Assembly: GCA_016234705.1 (NCBI GenBank)
Contig: JACRAS010000107.1
Coordinates: forward strand, 1 to 64,000
Reading direction: 5' to 3'
Length of the DNA stretch: 64,000 bases
Origin: Betaproteobacteria bacterium
Lineage (GTDB): Bacteria > Pseudomonadota > Gammaproteobacteria > Burkholderiales > SG8-39
The translations under genes and the position numbers were made by a program. Numbering within the stretch: the stretch's first letter is position 1; each line of letters starts with the position of its first letter. This document shows, one piece after another, positions 48,614 through 57,483 of this stretch. Under the pieces are notes generated by a model. The model was not told where the DNA came from and ran no database searches. It saw nothing but the letters and a program-made list of their open reading frames with translations.

Positions 48614-48760
48614 GTGCCTCGTTCCCACGCCGACGCCGGCCGTTATCCGTTCCGGCAGCGGCATCGCAAATTTCTCCACTCGGACTCTCCGGACCTGCAA
48701 TTTCCGGGGCGTCAGACGCGCATGATCGTCGAAAGGATAAGATTCCATGGCGACATATAG
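48614..48760 (+). CDS. possible 48-aa basic leader protein
   Basis: A GTG at 48614 follows a perfect AAAGGAGG (48599-48606) seven bases upstream. The frame encodes 48 residues rich in Arg and His (RYPFRQRHRKFLHSDSPD) and ends 14 bp inside the RTX gene, which would couple their translation. No family resemblance is seen and codon use is not decisive. The alternative is an untranslated leader. Confidence 0.35.
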   Translation: MPRSHADAGRYPFRQRHRKFLHSDSPDLQFPGRQTRMIVERIRFHGDI

Positions 48761-49373
48761 GGGCGACAGCGGCGCAAACGTTCTTAAGGAGACCAGCCAC
48801 AAGGGTGACACCTTGATCGGTGGTCTCGGAAACGATACCTACTATTGGGAATCGGGTACCTACGAGAGCGGAGGGTCGTATTATCTCGGTACAATTTTCG
48901 TTTATAGGGACACAACCATCACAGCGTGGTCAACAACGATTGAGGAGGGTTCGAACCAAGGCGATGACACGGTATACATCACGTCGGTCCAGAGCGGGAG
49001 GTCAATCGCCGCAACCGAGATGGCGAACATCGAGCGCATATACATTTCCACCCCCGTCGCCATCAGCCTCGCTCTGGACGGAGGCCCAGGGCACGATACG
49101 CTCACCGGACGGGGAGGACAGGATATTTTTGTGCTTCGTGCCGGCGACGGGGGCGCCACGCTGCAATTGGCAGACCTCATTACCGACTTCCAGGACGGCA
49201 TCGACCGTTTGGGCTTGGCCGGATCGTTGACCTACGTTGACCTGAAGATCGCGCAGGGCACCGGCGCGAACGCCGTTGATGCGATTATCAGCACTAGCTC
49301 AGGCGAATATCTCGCTGTCCTTCAGAACCTGCTGGCTACCAATCTCAATAGCCAGGATTTTGTGCATCTCTAA
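48747..49373 (+). CDS. RTX-type calcium-binding repeat protein
   Basis: A 208-aa acidic protein of the haemolysin-type calcium-binding class. GGLGNDTYYW (residues ~25) and GGPGHDTLTGRGGQDIFVLR (near residue 115) are RTX nonapeptide-like repeats. DLITDFQDGIDRLGLAG is the usual post-repeat segment of type I secretion substrates. There is no N-terminal signal peptide, consistent with export by a type I system, whose genes are not in the window. It is short for an RTX protein and has no catalytic domain. Codon use is slightly AT-richer than its neighbours. ATG 48747 follows AAAGGATAAG. Confidence 0.82.
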   Translation: MATYRGDSGANVLKETSHKGDTLIGGLGNDTYYWESGTYESGGSYYLGTIFVYRDTTITAWSTTIEEGSNQGDDTVYITSVQSGRSIAATEMANIERIYISTPVAISLALDGGPGHDTLTGRGGQDIFVLRAGDGGATLQLADLITDFQDGIDRLGLAGSLTYVDLKIAQGTGANAVDAIISTSSGEYLAVLQNLLATNLNSQDFVHL

Positions 49374-49498
49374 GTTTATCGCCGCGATCAGAGCGAGACG
49401 AGGGTAGGACTGGATCAGTCAGTGAGGGCGCCGCCCGCATGCTGGTGATTCATTGCTCCCTTGTGCATCGGGAGCGCCTGTCGTTAGGGGGAAACGCT

Positions 49499-51211
49499 GT
49501 GTTGCGAACAATCGTGTTGCTGACAGCGAGTGCCGTGCTTGCCAGTGGCTGGGCGACCGCCGCAGAATATGGCGGCTTGCTTGCGCAGGCGACGCCCGGG
49601 ACCGAGGCCGCGGACCGGCCGAGCGCGCAACCGCTGGGACCGCGCGGATTCCTTCCCCAGAAGCCGGCAGAGGTTTTCACCCTGCCGCCGCTTCGTCTCG
49701 GGCCACCCGAGGCCGACCGTGTTTCCGGTCCGCGCCTGGAGATCAAATCCTACGTGTTCGAAGGCAACACGGTCGTTTCGAGTGAAGAGCTGCAACGCAT
49801 CGCCGAACCTTACGCGGGCCGGATCGTCAGCGCCTCCGAGCTGGAAGAGTTGCGCCACAACCTCACGCGTCTTTATATAGGGCGCGGCTACATCAACTCC
49901 GGGGCGGTAATCCCGGAAGGGGCATTGACGAACGGAGTCCTGCGCATCCTGATTGTCGAAGGGCAGTTGCGGGAGATACGCCTCAAGGGGGCGGAGCGCC
50001 TGCGCGAGGAGTATGTGCGTGGGCGGCTCGCCAGGGGCGGGGCGCCGCTCAACGCGAATGTCCTGCAGGAGAATTTTCAACTGCTGCTCGCCGATCCGCT
50101 GTTCTCGAAGATGGATGCGCGGCTGTTGCCGGGCAGCGAGCCCGGTGGCGCCATACTGGATGTCGATGTGACGCGCGCGCGACCCTACCAATTTTCTGTC
50201 TTCGCCAACAACTATCGTCCGCCTTCGATCGGCGCTGAAGCGCTGGGCGCGAGCGGCTGGGTGCGCAACCTCACCGGACTGGGCGATGTGCTGGATGCAA
50301 ATTTCCAGGACAGCGCTCAAACCAAAGGCGGTGCGCGTTACGGACTGGGATGGAGCCTGCCGGTGAACAGCCGTGGCACCCAACTGCAGTTGCGCTTCGA
50401 TCATGGCCGCTCAGCGGTGGTCGAGGAACCGCTCAAGGCCGCGGACATCAAGAGCACGCTCGACAGCCGCGAGATCGGCATCAGCCATACCATTGTCGAG
50501 GACCTGCGGCGCAAGTTCTCGCTGGGTTTGGTCTACGCCCGGCGCGAGAACCGCACCACGCTCCTGGGCGAGCCCTTCTCGTTCATACCGGGCGAGCCTT
50601 CCGGTTACACCCGGCTCAACGTCTGGCGCTTGTGGCAGGATTATGTGCAGCGCTTGGAGCAGCAGGTGCTCGCGCTGCGCTCCACGTTCAGCTTCGGCCG
50701 CAACAACATCGAGCAGAGTTCCAGCACCCCTAGCGCACAGCCCGCGCCGGACTTTCTCGTGTGGCTGGGCCAGGTCCAGTATGCCCGCCGTGTTCCGGAT
50801 TCCGGTGCGCAGTTTCTGCTGCGCGCCGACGTGCAATGGGCACACGACCGGCTCCTGCCTCTGGAGCGCATGGCCGTGGGTGGCGTAAATACGGTGCGCG
50901 GTTACCGCGAGAACTACATGGTGCGCGACAGCGGCTACCGGGCAAGCGTCGAATACCAACACCCCTTGCTGGGCGCCTTCGATGAGCGTCACGCCCTGAT
51001 GCTGGCGCCGTTCTTCGATTACGGCTCCGCCCGGAACATCGGTGAGGCGCGTGACCGGATCTACTCGGCAGGCGTGGGGTTGCTGTGGCGCTGGCAGCGG
51101 GTTTCCGCAAATCTCTACGCTGCCAAGCGCTTTGTGACACCACCCGCGCCGACGCAGACGACGCTGCAGGACCGCGGCATTCACCTCGAGATTCGTTATG
51201 ACGCTTTCTAG
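49499..51211 (+). CDS. TpsB outer-membrane transporter (ShlB/FhaC family)
   Basis: A 570-aa two-partner secretion pore. Signal peptide VLRTIVLLTASAVLASGW, cleaved near ATAAE. A proline-rich linker leads to POTRA domains (LEIKSYVFEGNTVVSSEEL, ELRHNLTRLYIGRGYINSGA, VLRILIVEGQLREIRLKG) across residues 75-220, then a 16-strand barrel. The signature VRGY (GGVNTVRGYRENYM) of the pore-inserted loop is intact, and it ends with an aromatic (DAF). GTG 49499 with AGGGGGAAA upstream is preferred to ATG 49439, as the signal peptide begins there. Its substrates should be the two TpsA proteins downstream. Confidence 0.93.
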   Translation: MLRTIVLLTASAVLASGWATAAEYGGLLAQATPGTEAADRPSAQPLGPRGFLPQKPAEVFTLPPLRLGPPEADRVSGPRLEIKSYVFEGNTVVSSEELQRIAEPYAGRIVSASELEELRHNLTRLYIGRGYINSGAVIPEGALTNGVLRILIVEGQLREIRLKGAERLREEYVRGRLARGGAPLNANVLQENFQLLLADPLFSKMDARLLPGSEPGGAILDVDVTRARPYQFSVFANNYRPPSIGAEALGASGWVRNLTGLGDVLDANFQDSAQTKGGARYGLGWSLPVNSRGTQLQLRFDHGRSAVVEEPLKAADIKSTLDSREIGISHTIVEDLRRKFSLGLVYARRENRTTLLGEPFSFIPGEPSGYTRLNVWRLWQDYVQRLEQQVLALRSTFSFGRNNIEQSSSTPSAQPAPDFLVWLGQVQYARRVPDSGAQFLLRADVQWAHDRLLPLERMAVGGVNTVRGYRENYMVRDSGYRASVEYQHPLLGAFDERHALMLAPFFDYGSARNIGEARDRIYSAGVGLLWRWQRVSANLYAAKRFVTPPAPTQTTLQDRGIHLEIRYDAF

Positions 51212-51221
51212 GACGGACACC

Positions 51222-53546
51222 ATGCGAGTTCTGCGTTTTTCATTCGGTCTTGTGCTTGCGGTCTTGGTTTCGGCCGTCCCGGCCCAGGGCGACGTGCCCG
51301 CGCTCCTGCGCCAGGGCGCGGCGTACAGGCAGCAGGGTGACCTCAATCTGGCGATCGAGATCCTGGCGGGCGCCATGCAGCAGGCGGGCGACCCGAAGCT
51401 CAAGGCCCGCGTCGCAGGCGAACTAGGGGTGGCGTACTACCAGGCGCATCGCTACGAGCAGGCCGAGCCGCTGCTCAAGCAGGCCTATCGGGAGGCAAGC
51501 GATCCGGCGGAGCGCATGCGCCGTGCGATCGACCTTGGTAATCTGCACGCGGCGCGCAAGCAGGCCGGGGAAGCCGCGCGCTATTACGGCGAAGCGCGCG
51601 CACAACCCGACGCCGATCCATCGACGGCCGTGAGCGCGGCGTTGAACCTCGCGCGTATGGCGCCCGAGAACGAACGGCTGTCCAGGCTCGCGGCGCTTGC
51701 CCCGGAGTTACGTGCCGTGCCCGATGAGCGCGAACGCGCCCGTTACTTCCTGAATCTGGGTCAGCAGGCGCGCGTGCTGGGTGCGCCGGCCCTGAGACTT
51801 GCCTACGAGAGCCTGGCGCAGGCCAGGCAACTGACCAGCGATGGCCGCGATGCCCTCGCCGCCGAAGCGCTCGATGCGCTTGCCCAGCTCTACGAAGATG
51901 AGAAGCGCGACTCCGAGGCGCTCGAACTCACCGAGCGCGCGATCGGCCGCCTGCAGGGTAGCGAGGCTAACGCCCTTCTGGTCAATCTCGAATGGCGGCG
52001 CGGCCGGCTGCTGCGGCGCCTGGGCCGGGGCAGCCTCGCGCTGGGGGCATATCAGCGCGCGGTCGATCACATCGAGTCGATCCGCCAGGATATTCCGGTG
52101 GAATACACCGACGGGCGATCTTCTTTTCGCGAAACGCTGGAGCCCGTCTATCTAGGCTTGGCCGATCTGCTGCTGTCGCAGGCGAACGATGCGGGCCCGG
52201 AGCAGGCACAGTTGATTCGGCGCGCTCGAGACGTGGTCGAACTCATCAAGCAGACCGAGCTGGAAGATTTTCTGGGAGATCGCTGCACCATAGAAACCGT
52301 GCGCGCAGCGAAAGGCGCGATTCCCGCGGGGGCGGCAGTTTTCTACCCTATCATCCTGCCCGATCGCCTGGAGTTGCTGCTCGAAACCGCGGCGGGCCTG
52401 CAGCGAAGAACGGTCAAGGTGAACTCCGATGCCGTCCGCAGGGAGAGCCTGCGTCTTGCAAGGGCCATGCGCAACGCAGGTCTCTACACGGAAGCATCGC
52501 AGCAGCTGTACCAATGGCTGATCGAGCCCATCGAACCGCTGCTTGCCGAGCAGCGCATCGACACCGTCGTGGTAATCCCCGACGGAGTACTGCGGCTGCT
52601 GCCATTCGCAGCACTTCACGACGGCAAACAATTCATGGCCGAGAAATATGCCGTCGCCGTGGTGCCGGGACTCACCCTCACGCGCGTGCTCGATCCCGGC
52701 AAACGCAAGCGCACCACTTTGCTCGCGGGCCTGAGCGAGCCCGGGCCCGTGGTCGACAAGCTGCCGCAGGAGATGGTCGCGGCAATGCTGAAAGGCGATC
52801 GCATCACGGCAAGCGAATCCGGCCCTGGTGCGCTGAGAGGAGCGAGTGCGTTCGTTCGGCGCGGAGACGCCCGAACCTCCAGCCCTCCCGCAACGGGTGC
52901 AAGCGAAGGTGGCGCGCCTTCCCTCGCCGCGAATCCTGAGGGCGGCGCCGGGGCCGCGCAAGCTCTTAGGAACAGTGCCCGGCTCAAGCAACTGCTGGCG
53001 CTTCCCGGCGTGCAGGATGAAATCGAGGCCCTGGGCCGCGTGACACGCAATCGGACGCTGTTCAATCAGGATTTCACCGTGGCTGCGCTGCAGCATCAGC
53101 TTGGCGCCGAGGGCCACGGCATCGTGCACATCGCTTCGCACGGGTTTTTCGGCGGCACCGCCGAGACCAGCTTCATCATGGCGTTCGACGATGTGGTCAC
53201 CATGGACGGGCTGCAGTCGCTGCTGCGCTCCGAAACCCAGCAAAAGAACCCGATAGAACTGCTGACGCTCTCGGCCTGCGAGACGGCCGAAGGCGATGAC
53301 CGCTCACCCCTTGGCATGAGCGGTGCGGCCCTGAAGGCACGCGCCAACAGCGTTCTGGGAAGCTTATGGCCGGTTTCGGACCAGGCGGCCAAGGTCATGA
53401 TGAGCACCTTCTACCAGGGGCTCTCGGGCGCAGGCATTACCAAGGTCAAGGCGCTGCAGAAGGCGCAGCGCCAGCTGATCGACAGCACCGACATGCAGCA
53501 CCCGTTTTTCTGGGCGCCGTTCATCTTGATCGGCAACTGGCTCTGA
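51222..53546 (+). CDS. TPR-CHAT caspase-like protein, exported
   Basis: A 774-aa protein. Signal peptide MRVLRFSFGLVLAVLVSAVP, cleaved near AQG. Residues 25-330 are TPR-like helices (YRQQGDLNLAIEILAGAMQQ, YYQAHRYEQAEPLLKQAYRE). A CHAT domain occupies residues 370-774: FLGDRC, RIDTVVVIPDGVLRLLPFAA, the catalytic His640 in HIASHGFF and Cys686 in LSACETAEGDD. CHAT proteins are caspase/separase-like peptidases. A disordered Ala/Gly/Ser-rich insert (about residues 550-582) sits before LPGVQDEIEAL. ATG 51222 gives the best signal peptide; ATG 51198 overlaps tpsB. The gene lies between the transporter and its exoproteins in one apparent operon. Confidence 0.9.
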   Translation: MRVLRFSFGLVLAVLVSAVPAQGDVPALLRQGAAYRQQGDLNLAIEILAGAMQQAGDPKLKARVAGELGVAYYQAHRYEQAEPLLKQAYREASDPAERMRRAIDLGNLHAARKQAGEAARYYGEARAQPDADPSTAVSAALNLARMAPENERLSRLAALAPELRAVPDERERARYFLNLGQQARVLGAPALRLAYESLAQARQLTSDGRDALAAEALDALAQLYEDEKRDSEALELTERAIGRLQGSEANALLVNLEWRRGRLLRRLGRGSLALGAYQRAVDHIESIRQDIPVEYTDGRSSFRETLEPVYLGLADLLLSQANDAGPEQAQLIRRARDVVELIKQTELEDFLGDRCTIETVRAAKGAIPAGAAVFYPIILPDRLELLLETAAGLQRRTVKVNSDAVRRESLRLARAMRNAGLYTEASQQLYQWLIEPIEPLLAEQRIDTVVVIPDGVLRLLPFAALHDGKQFMAEKYAVAVVPGLTLTRVLDPGKRKRTTLLAGLSEPGPVVDKLPQEMVAAMLKGDRITASESGPGALRGASAFVRRGDARTSSPPATGASEGGAPSLAANPEGGAGAAQALRNSARLKQLLALPGVQDEIEALGRVTRNRTLFNQDFTVAALQHQLGAEGHGIVHIASHGFFGGTAETSFIMAFDDVVTMDGLQSLLRSETQQKNPIELLTLSACETAEGDDRSPLGMSGAALKARANSVLGSLWPVSDQAAKVMMSTFYQGLSGAGITKVKALQKAQRQLIDSTDMQHPFFWAPFILIGNWL

Positions 53547-53574
53547 ACCCGGCTATGCGAATGGGGATGCATCG

Positions 53575-56500
53575 ATGATGCAAATTGCACGCGGGATCAC
53601 CGCGGCGGTCCTTGCGCTCGTGGCAGCCGGCACCATGGCGCAAAGCATCAAGACCGATGCGAGCTGGGGTAGAACCGCGCAGACGCTTGCCGGCGCCGCC
53701 TACTCTATTCCCGAATCGTTGGGGAAACTCGCGGGCAACAATCTTTTCCACAGTTTTCAGGTGTTCAATATCAACAGGGGCGAATCGGCGACTTTCACCA
53801 CGACCACGGCGACGTTGCAAAACGTCATCAGCCGGGTGAGCGGAGGCACCGCATCGACCATCAATGGACTATTGAAGTTGGCGCCGGCCCCAGGCAGCGC
53901 CCCTGCGTTCTTCTTTATCAACCCGGCTGGGGTGACTTTCGGGGCCGGGGCATCGGTGGATGTGCCGGGTGCGTTTCACGTGAGCACGGCGAATCACCTG
54001 AGGTTCTCCGACGGTACGCTATTTCGCGCGGGCAATGGACCGGACAGCAGTTTCAGCGTCGCCCCCCCCGAAGCGTTCGGATTCCTGGGCACGACGCGGG
54101 CCACGATCGGAGTTGTCGGTGGCGGCGCGATCAGTTCGTCGAGTGCTGAGTTGCAAATCATAGCCGGGGATGTCGCCATCAATGGAGGGTACGTCGGAAA
54201 CGCCAGGGGAAGCATTCGTCTGGCGGCGATCGGCGCACAGCCGGCGGAAATCTCGCTGACCGGCAATGTCTCTTCGGCCAACGGTCACCCGGTTCTCCCC
54301 GCCGGCAGCTTGACGATTACCGGCGGCGGGGTGGTCCTCACCGGTTCTACATCCGCGGTTTCTGCCGGCAACATTGACGTGCGATCAGGAACCCTTGCGA
54401 TCGACGGGACGGGTGCCGCCAGTTCGACCGGGATTGCGAGTCTCGCTTTTTCGGGCACCGGGTCGGCGGGCAATATTGACTTGGCGGTTGGCGGCGCGGC
54501 CTCTATCCTGAATGGCGGGCAGATAAGCTCGAGTACGCTGTCACAGGGGAAGGCGGGCACGGTAAGGCTCAGTGCGGACACGCTGATCATTGATCGACAG
54601 CGATCGGCTGGAAGGACCGGGATTGCCAGTAACGCTGAACGGGGTTCGACCGGGGCCGCCGGCAATGTCGAAGTGATCGTTAGCGGCCCGGCCTCCATCG
54701 TGAACGGCGGCGGTATCGGCTCCAGTACGTTTTCGTCCGGCAATGCAGGCACGGTCAAGGTCATGGCGGGGAGCCTGACCATTGACGGACAGGGTTCGAA
54801 TCTGTTGACTGGGATTTCCAATCTGGCAGCCTTTGGCAGTTCGGGATCGGCGGGAAACATCGAGGTGGCGGTCAGCGGCGCCGCCTCCGTCCTGAAGGGC
54901 GCTGAGATAGGCTTGAGTACGTTTTCATCGCGCGACAGCGGCACTGTCCGGCTTACAGCGGGAAGCCTGACCGTTGACGGGCAGGGTGCGAATCTGTTTA
55001 CTGGAATCTACAATCAGGCAGCCCCTGGTGGTACTGGATCTGCTGGAAACATTGAGGCGACTGTCAACGGCGCGGCTTCCATCTTGAGCGGCGGGCAGAT
55101 AAGTACGAGTACGTTTTCGCAGGGGAGGGCGGGGACGGTCAAGCTCAGTACGGATACCCTGAGCATTGATCGTCAGGGTTCGGCCAGACGGACCGGGGTT
55201 GTCAGTAACGCGGAATTCGGTTCGGCTGGGGCCGCTGGCGATGTCGAAGTCTTTGTCAGCCGCGCGGCATCGATAGTGAACGGCGGGCTGATAAGTTCCA
55301 GCACGTTTTCATCCGGCAACGCCGGCGCCATCAAACTCACGGCGGAAAGTCTGACTGTTGACCGGCGGGGTTTTACCGAGGTCGCCGGAATTGTTACCCA
55401 GGCAGTCGCTGGCAGTTCGGGGTCGGCGGGCAACATCGATGTGACTGTCAGCGATGCGGTATCCGTCGTGAATGGGGGGTTCATCGGCTCGGATACGTTT
55501 TCGTTCGGCAACGCAGGCAATGTCAAGCTTACTGCGGGGAATCTGACCATAGACGGACAGGGCTCGATCGGTGGCTCCAGGATTTCCAGTGCGGTAGTCG
55601 CCGGTTCGGGGTCGGCCGGCGAAATTGAGGTGACAGTCAACGGCGCGGCCTCCATCGTGAACGGGGGGGCTATCGGTTCGGGCACGTATGCATCCGGCAA
55701 CGCGGGCACGATCAGGCTCAGCGCCGGGAATCTGACTATTGACCGGCGGGGTTCGACCGATCTCACCGGGATTTTCAATCAGGCTGCTACTGGCAGTACC
55801 CGGTCGGCGGGCAACATAGAGGTGATGGTCAACGGCGCGGCCTCGGTGGTCAACGGGGGCGGCATCGGATCGGATACCTATTCATCCGGCAATGCAGGCA
55901 TTGTCCGGCTCGCCGCGGGGAGCCTGAGCATTGATGGACAGGGTTCGAACGGGTTCACTGGAATTTCCAGCTTCGCCGTCCCCGGCAGTTCGGGCTCGGC
56001 CGGCAACATCGAGTTGATGGTTGGCCGCGCGGCCTCCATCGTGGACGGGGGGCAGATAAGCTCGAGTACGTTTTCATCCGGCAAGGCAGGCAGCGTCAGG
56101 CTCACTGCGGGGAGCCTGAGCATTGATCGGCGGGGTTCAACCATTAACACCGGGATTTTTGAGCTGGCAAATCCCGGTAGCACGGGATCGGCGGGCAATA
56201 TTGAGTTGGTGGTCAGCGACGCAGCCTCCATCGTGAATGGGGGGGAAGTAAACTCCAGCACGTATTCATCCGGCAACGCAGGCACAGTTCGGCTGGCGGC
56301 AGGGAGCCTGAGCATTGACAGACGCGGTTCGACCAATGGCACTGGAATCGCGAACCAGGCAGCCGCTGGCAGTTCCGGGTCGGCGGGGAACATTGACGTG
56401 GCCGTCAACGGCACGGCTTCCATCGTGAATGGAGGACTGATAAGTTCGAACACGTATTCATCCGGAAGCGCGGGCAATGTCAAGCTCAGTGCAGGAACTT

Positions 56501-57447
56501 TGGCAATCGACGGTGGCCCGAACACGGTTGGGACCGGGATCACAGCGGAAGCAGCAGCGGGTTCGTCCGGGCAGACGGGCGGCGTCAGTGTCACGGCGAC
56601 AGAAGGCATTGTGTTTTCAAACGGCGGCGGGGTTTCGATAGTGAACGGCGCAGTGGTCGAGAATCCGGGGCGCGTCGCGCCGACGGCCGTAAGCGTGAAT
56701 GCGCCCAACTTCGTGTTCCGCAGCAAAGGCGTGATTACTGCGTCTTCGGCCGGGAATGTCGCCGCCAGCAACATCCTGGTGACTTTTGCTGATCGGTTGC
56801 TGTTGGACGAAAGTGGCATTGGCACCATCGCAATTGCGGGCAATGGTGGCGCGATCCGGATTCAGGGCGGCAAGCTGATGGTGCTGGACAATTCCCTGGT
56901 GACGACCTCGGTGCTGGGGCCAAGCGGCAACGGTGGGGACATCGCCGTGAAGGCCGATGTGCTGGTGATGAACACCGGCTTCATCCAGGCCAACACCGCC
57001 GCCCTGGCGGCCTCTGGGGGCAACGTATCCATCGATGTGGGCGCTTTGATTCCCAGCGGCAACACGCTGACGCTGGGCAGCCGCAGCGCTAACGTATTCA
57101 GCCCGGGCGTGTTCGGCTACAACGTGATCGAGGCGGCCGCCCCGGACGGGATATCCGGCAATGTCCAGGTGAGCAGTCCCGCGCTCGACCTGGCCGGGGC
57201 GCTGGGCGGCCTGTCCACGGCGATGATCGATTTCGGCGCGCTGGGCAAGGATCCGTGCCGTGTGGGTGCGGGCAGTACGCTCACCCCCGTGGGACGCGGG
57301 GGTTTGCCGCCGACGGCCGGCGGGCTGATCCGTCCGGAGCCGCGCGTGCCTGCAGTGGCGATCGGGAGTGGCGGGTTCCCCGATGGTGCGCGCCTTGCGC
57401 AAGCCGCGCTGCCTGCGCAAATACCGCTACGCAGGCAATGTGATTGA
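53575..57447 (+). CDS. TpsA exoprotein 1 (filamentous haemagglutinin family), 64-aa repeats
   Basis: A 1290-aa secreted protein. Signal peptide MMQIARGITAAVLALVAAGT ends near MAQ. The TPS secretion domain covers residues 23-200 (IKTDASWGRTAQTL, NLFHSFQVFNINRGESATF, FINPAGVTFGAGASVDVPGA). Residues 297-999 are eleven 64-aa repeats predicted to form a beta-helix stalk. The C-terminal 250 residues are close to those of TpsA 2 and end GKDPCRVGAGS, PVGRGGLPP and a terminal cysteine (QCD). It is probably an adhesin or surface fibre exported by the adjacent TpsB. Confidence 0.93.
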   Translation: MMQIARGITAAVLALVAAGTMAQSIKTDASWGRTAQTLAGAAYSIPESLGKLAGNNLFHSFQVFNINRGESATFTTTTATLQNVISRVSGGTASTINGLLKLAPAPGSAPAFFFINPAGVTFGAGASVDVPGAFHVSTANHLRFSDGTLFRAGNGPDSSFSVAPPEAFGFLGTTRATIGVVGGGAISSSSAELQIIAGDVAINGGYVGNARGSIRLAAIGAQPAEISLTGNVSSANGHPVLPAGSLTITGGGVVLTGSTSAVSAGNIDVRSGTLAIDGTGAASSTGIASLAFSGTGSAGNIDLAVGGAASILNGGQISSSTLSQGKAGTVRLSADTLIIDRQRSAGRTGIASNAERGSTGAAGNVEVIVSGPASIVNGGGIGSSTFSSGNAGTVKVMAGSLTIDGQGSNLLTGISNLAAFGSSGSAGNIEVAVSGAASVLKGAEIGLSTFSSRDSGTVRLTAGSLTVDGQGANLFTGIYNQAAPGGTGSAGNIEATVNGAASILSGGQISTSTFSQGRAGTVKLSTDTLSIDRQGSARRTGVVSNAEFGSAGAAGDVEVFVSRAASIVNGGLISSSTFSSGNAGAIKLTAESLTVDRRGFTEVAGIVTQAVAGSSGSAGNIDVTVSDAVSVVNGGFIGSDTFSFGNAGNVKLTAGNLTIDGQGSIGGSRISSAVVAGSGSAGEIEVTVNGAASIVNGGAIGSGTYASGNAGTIRLSAGNLTIDRRGSTDLTGIFNQAATGSTRSAGNIEVMVNGAASVVNGGGIGSDTYSSGNAGIVRLAAGSLSIDGQGSNGFTGISSFAVPGSSGSAGNIELMVGRAASIVDGGQISSSTFSSGKAGSVRLTAGSLSIDRRGSTINTGIFELANPGSTGSAGNIELVVSDAASIVNGGEVNSSTYSSGNAGTVRLAAGSLSIDRRGSTNGTGIANQAAAGSSGSAGNIDVAVNGTASIVNGGLISSNTYSSGSAGNVKLSAGTLAIDGGPNTVGTGITAEAAAGSSGQTGGVSVTATEGIVFSNGGGVSIVNGAVVENPGRVAPTAVSVNAPNFVFRSKGVITASSAGNVAASNILVTFADRLLLDESGIGTIAIAGNGGAIRIQGGKLMVLDNSLVTTSVLGPSGNGGDIAVKADVLVMNTGFIQANTAALAASGGNVSIDVGALIPSGNTLTLGSRSANVFSPGVFGYNVIEAAAPDGISGNVQVSSPALDLAGALGGLSTAMIDFGALGKDPCRVGAGSTLTPVGRGGLPPTAGGLIRPEPRVPAVAIGSGGFPDGARLAQAALPAQIPLRRQCD
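54463..56571 (+). repeat. eleven tandem 192-bp coding repeats in TpsA 1
   Basis: The units encode the consensus SAGNIxVxVxGAASIVNGG, ISSSTFSSGNAGTVKLxAG, SLxIDxQGSxxxTGI and a variable A-G-S-S-G end. Ten are exactly 64 codons and unit 6 lacks one codon, so 11 units fill 2109 bp to the base. Units vary in sequence (no recent duplication), with charged or variable residues at the ID(G/R)(Q/R)GS positions. Confidence 0.92.
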
Positions 57448-57483
57448 CGAGCCGGGCAGATCGCCAGAGCAAGAGAACCCGTT

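Noticed and set aside
54463-56571. CRISPR-like periodic repeat
   Set aside because: The 192-bp period is in frame and encodes 64-aa structural repeats; there is no spacer-repeat pattern.
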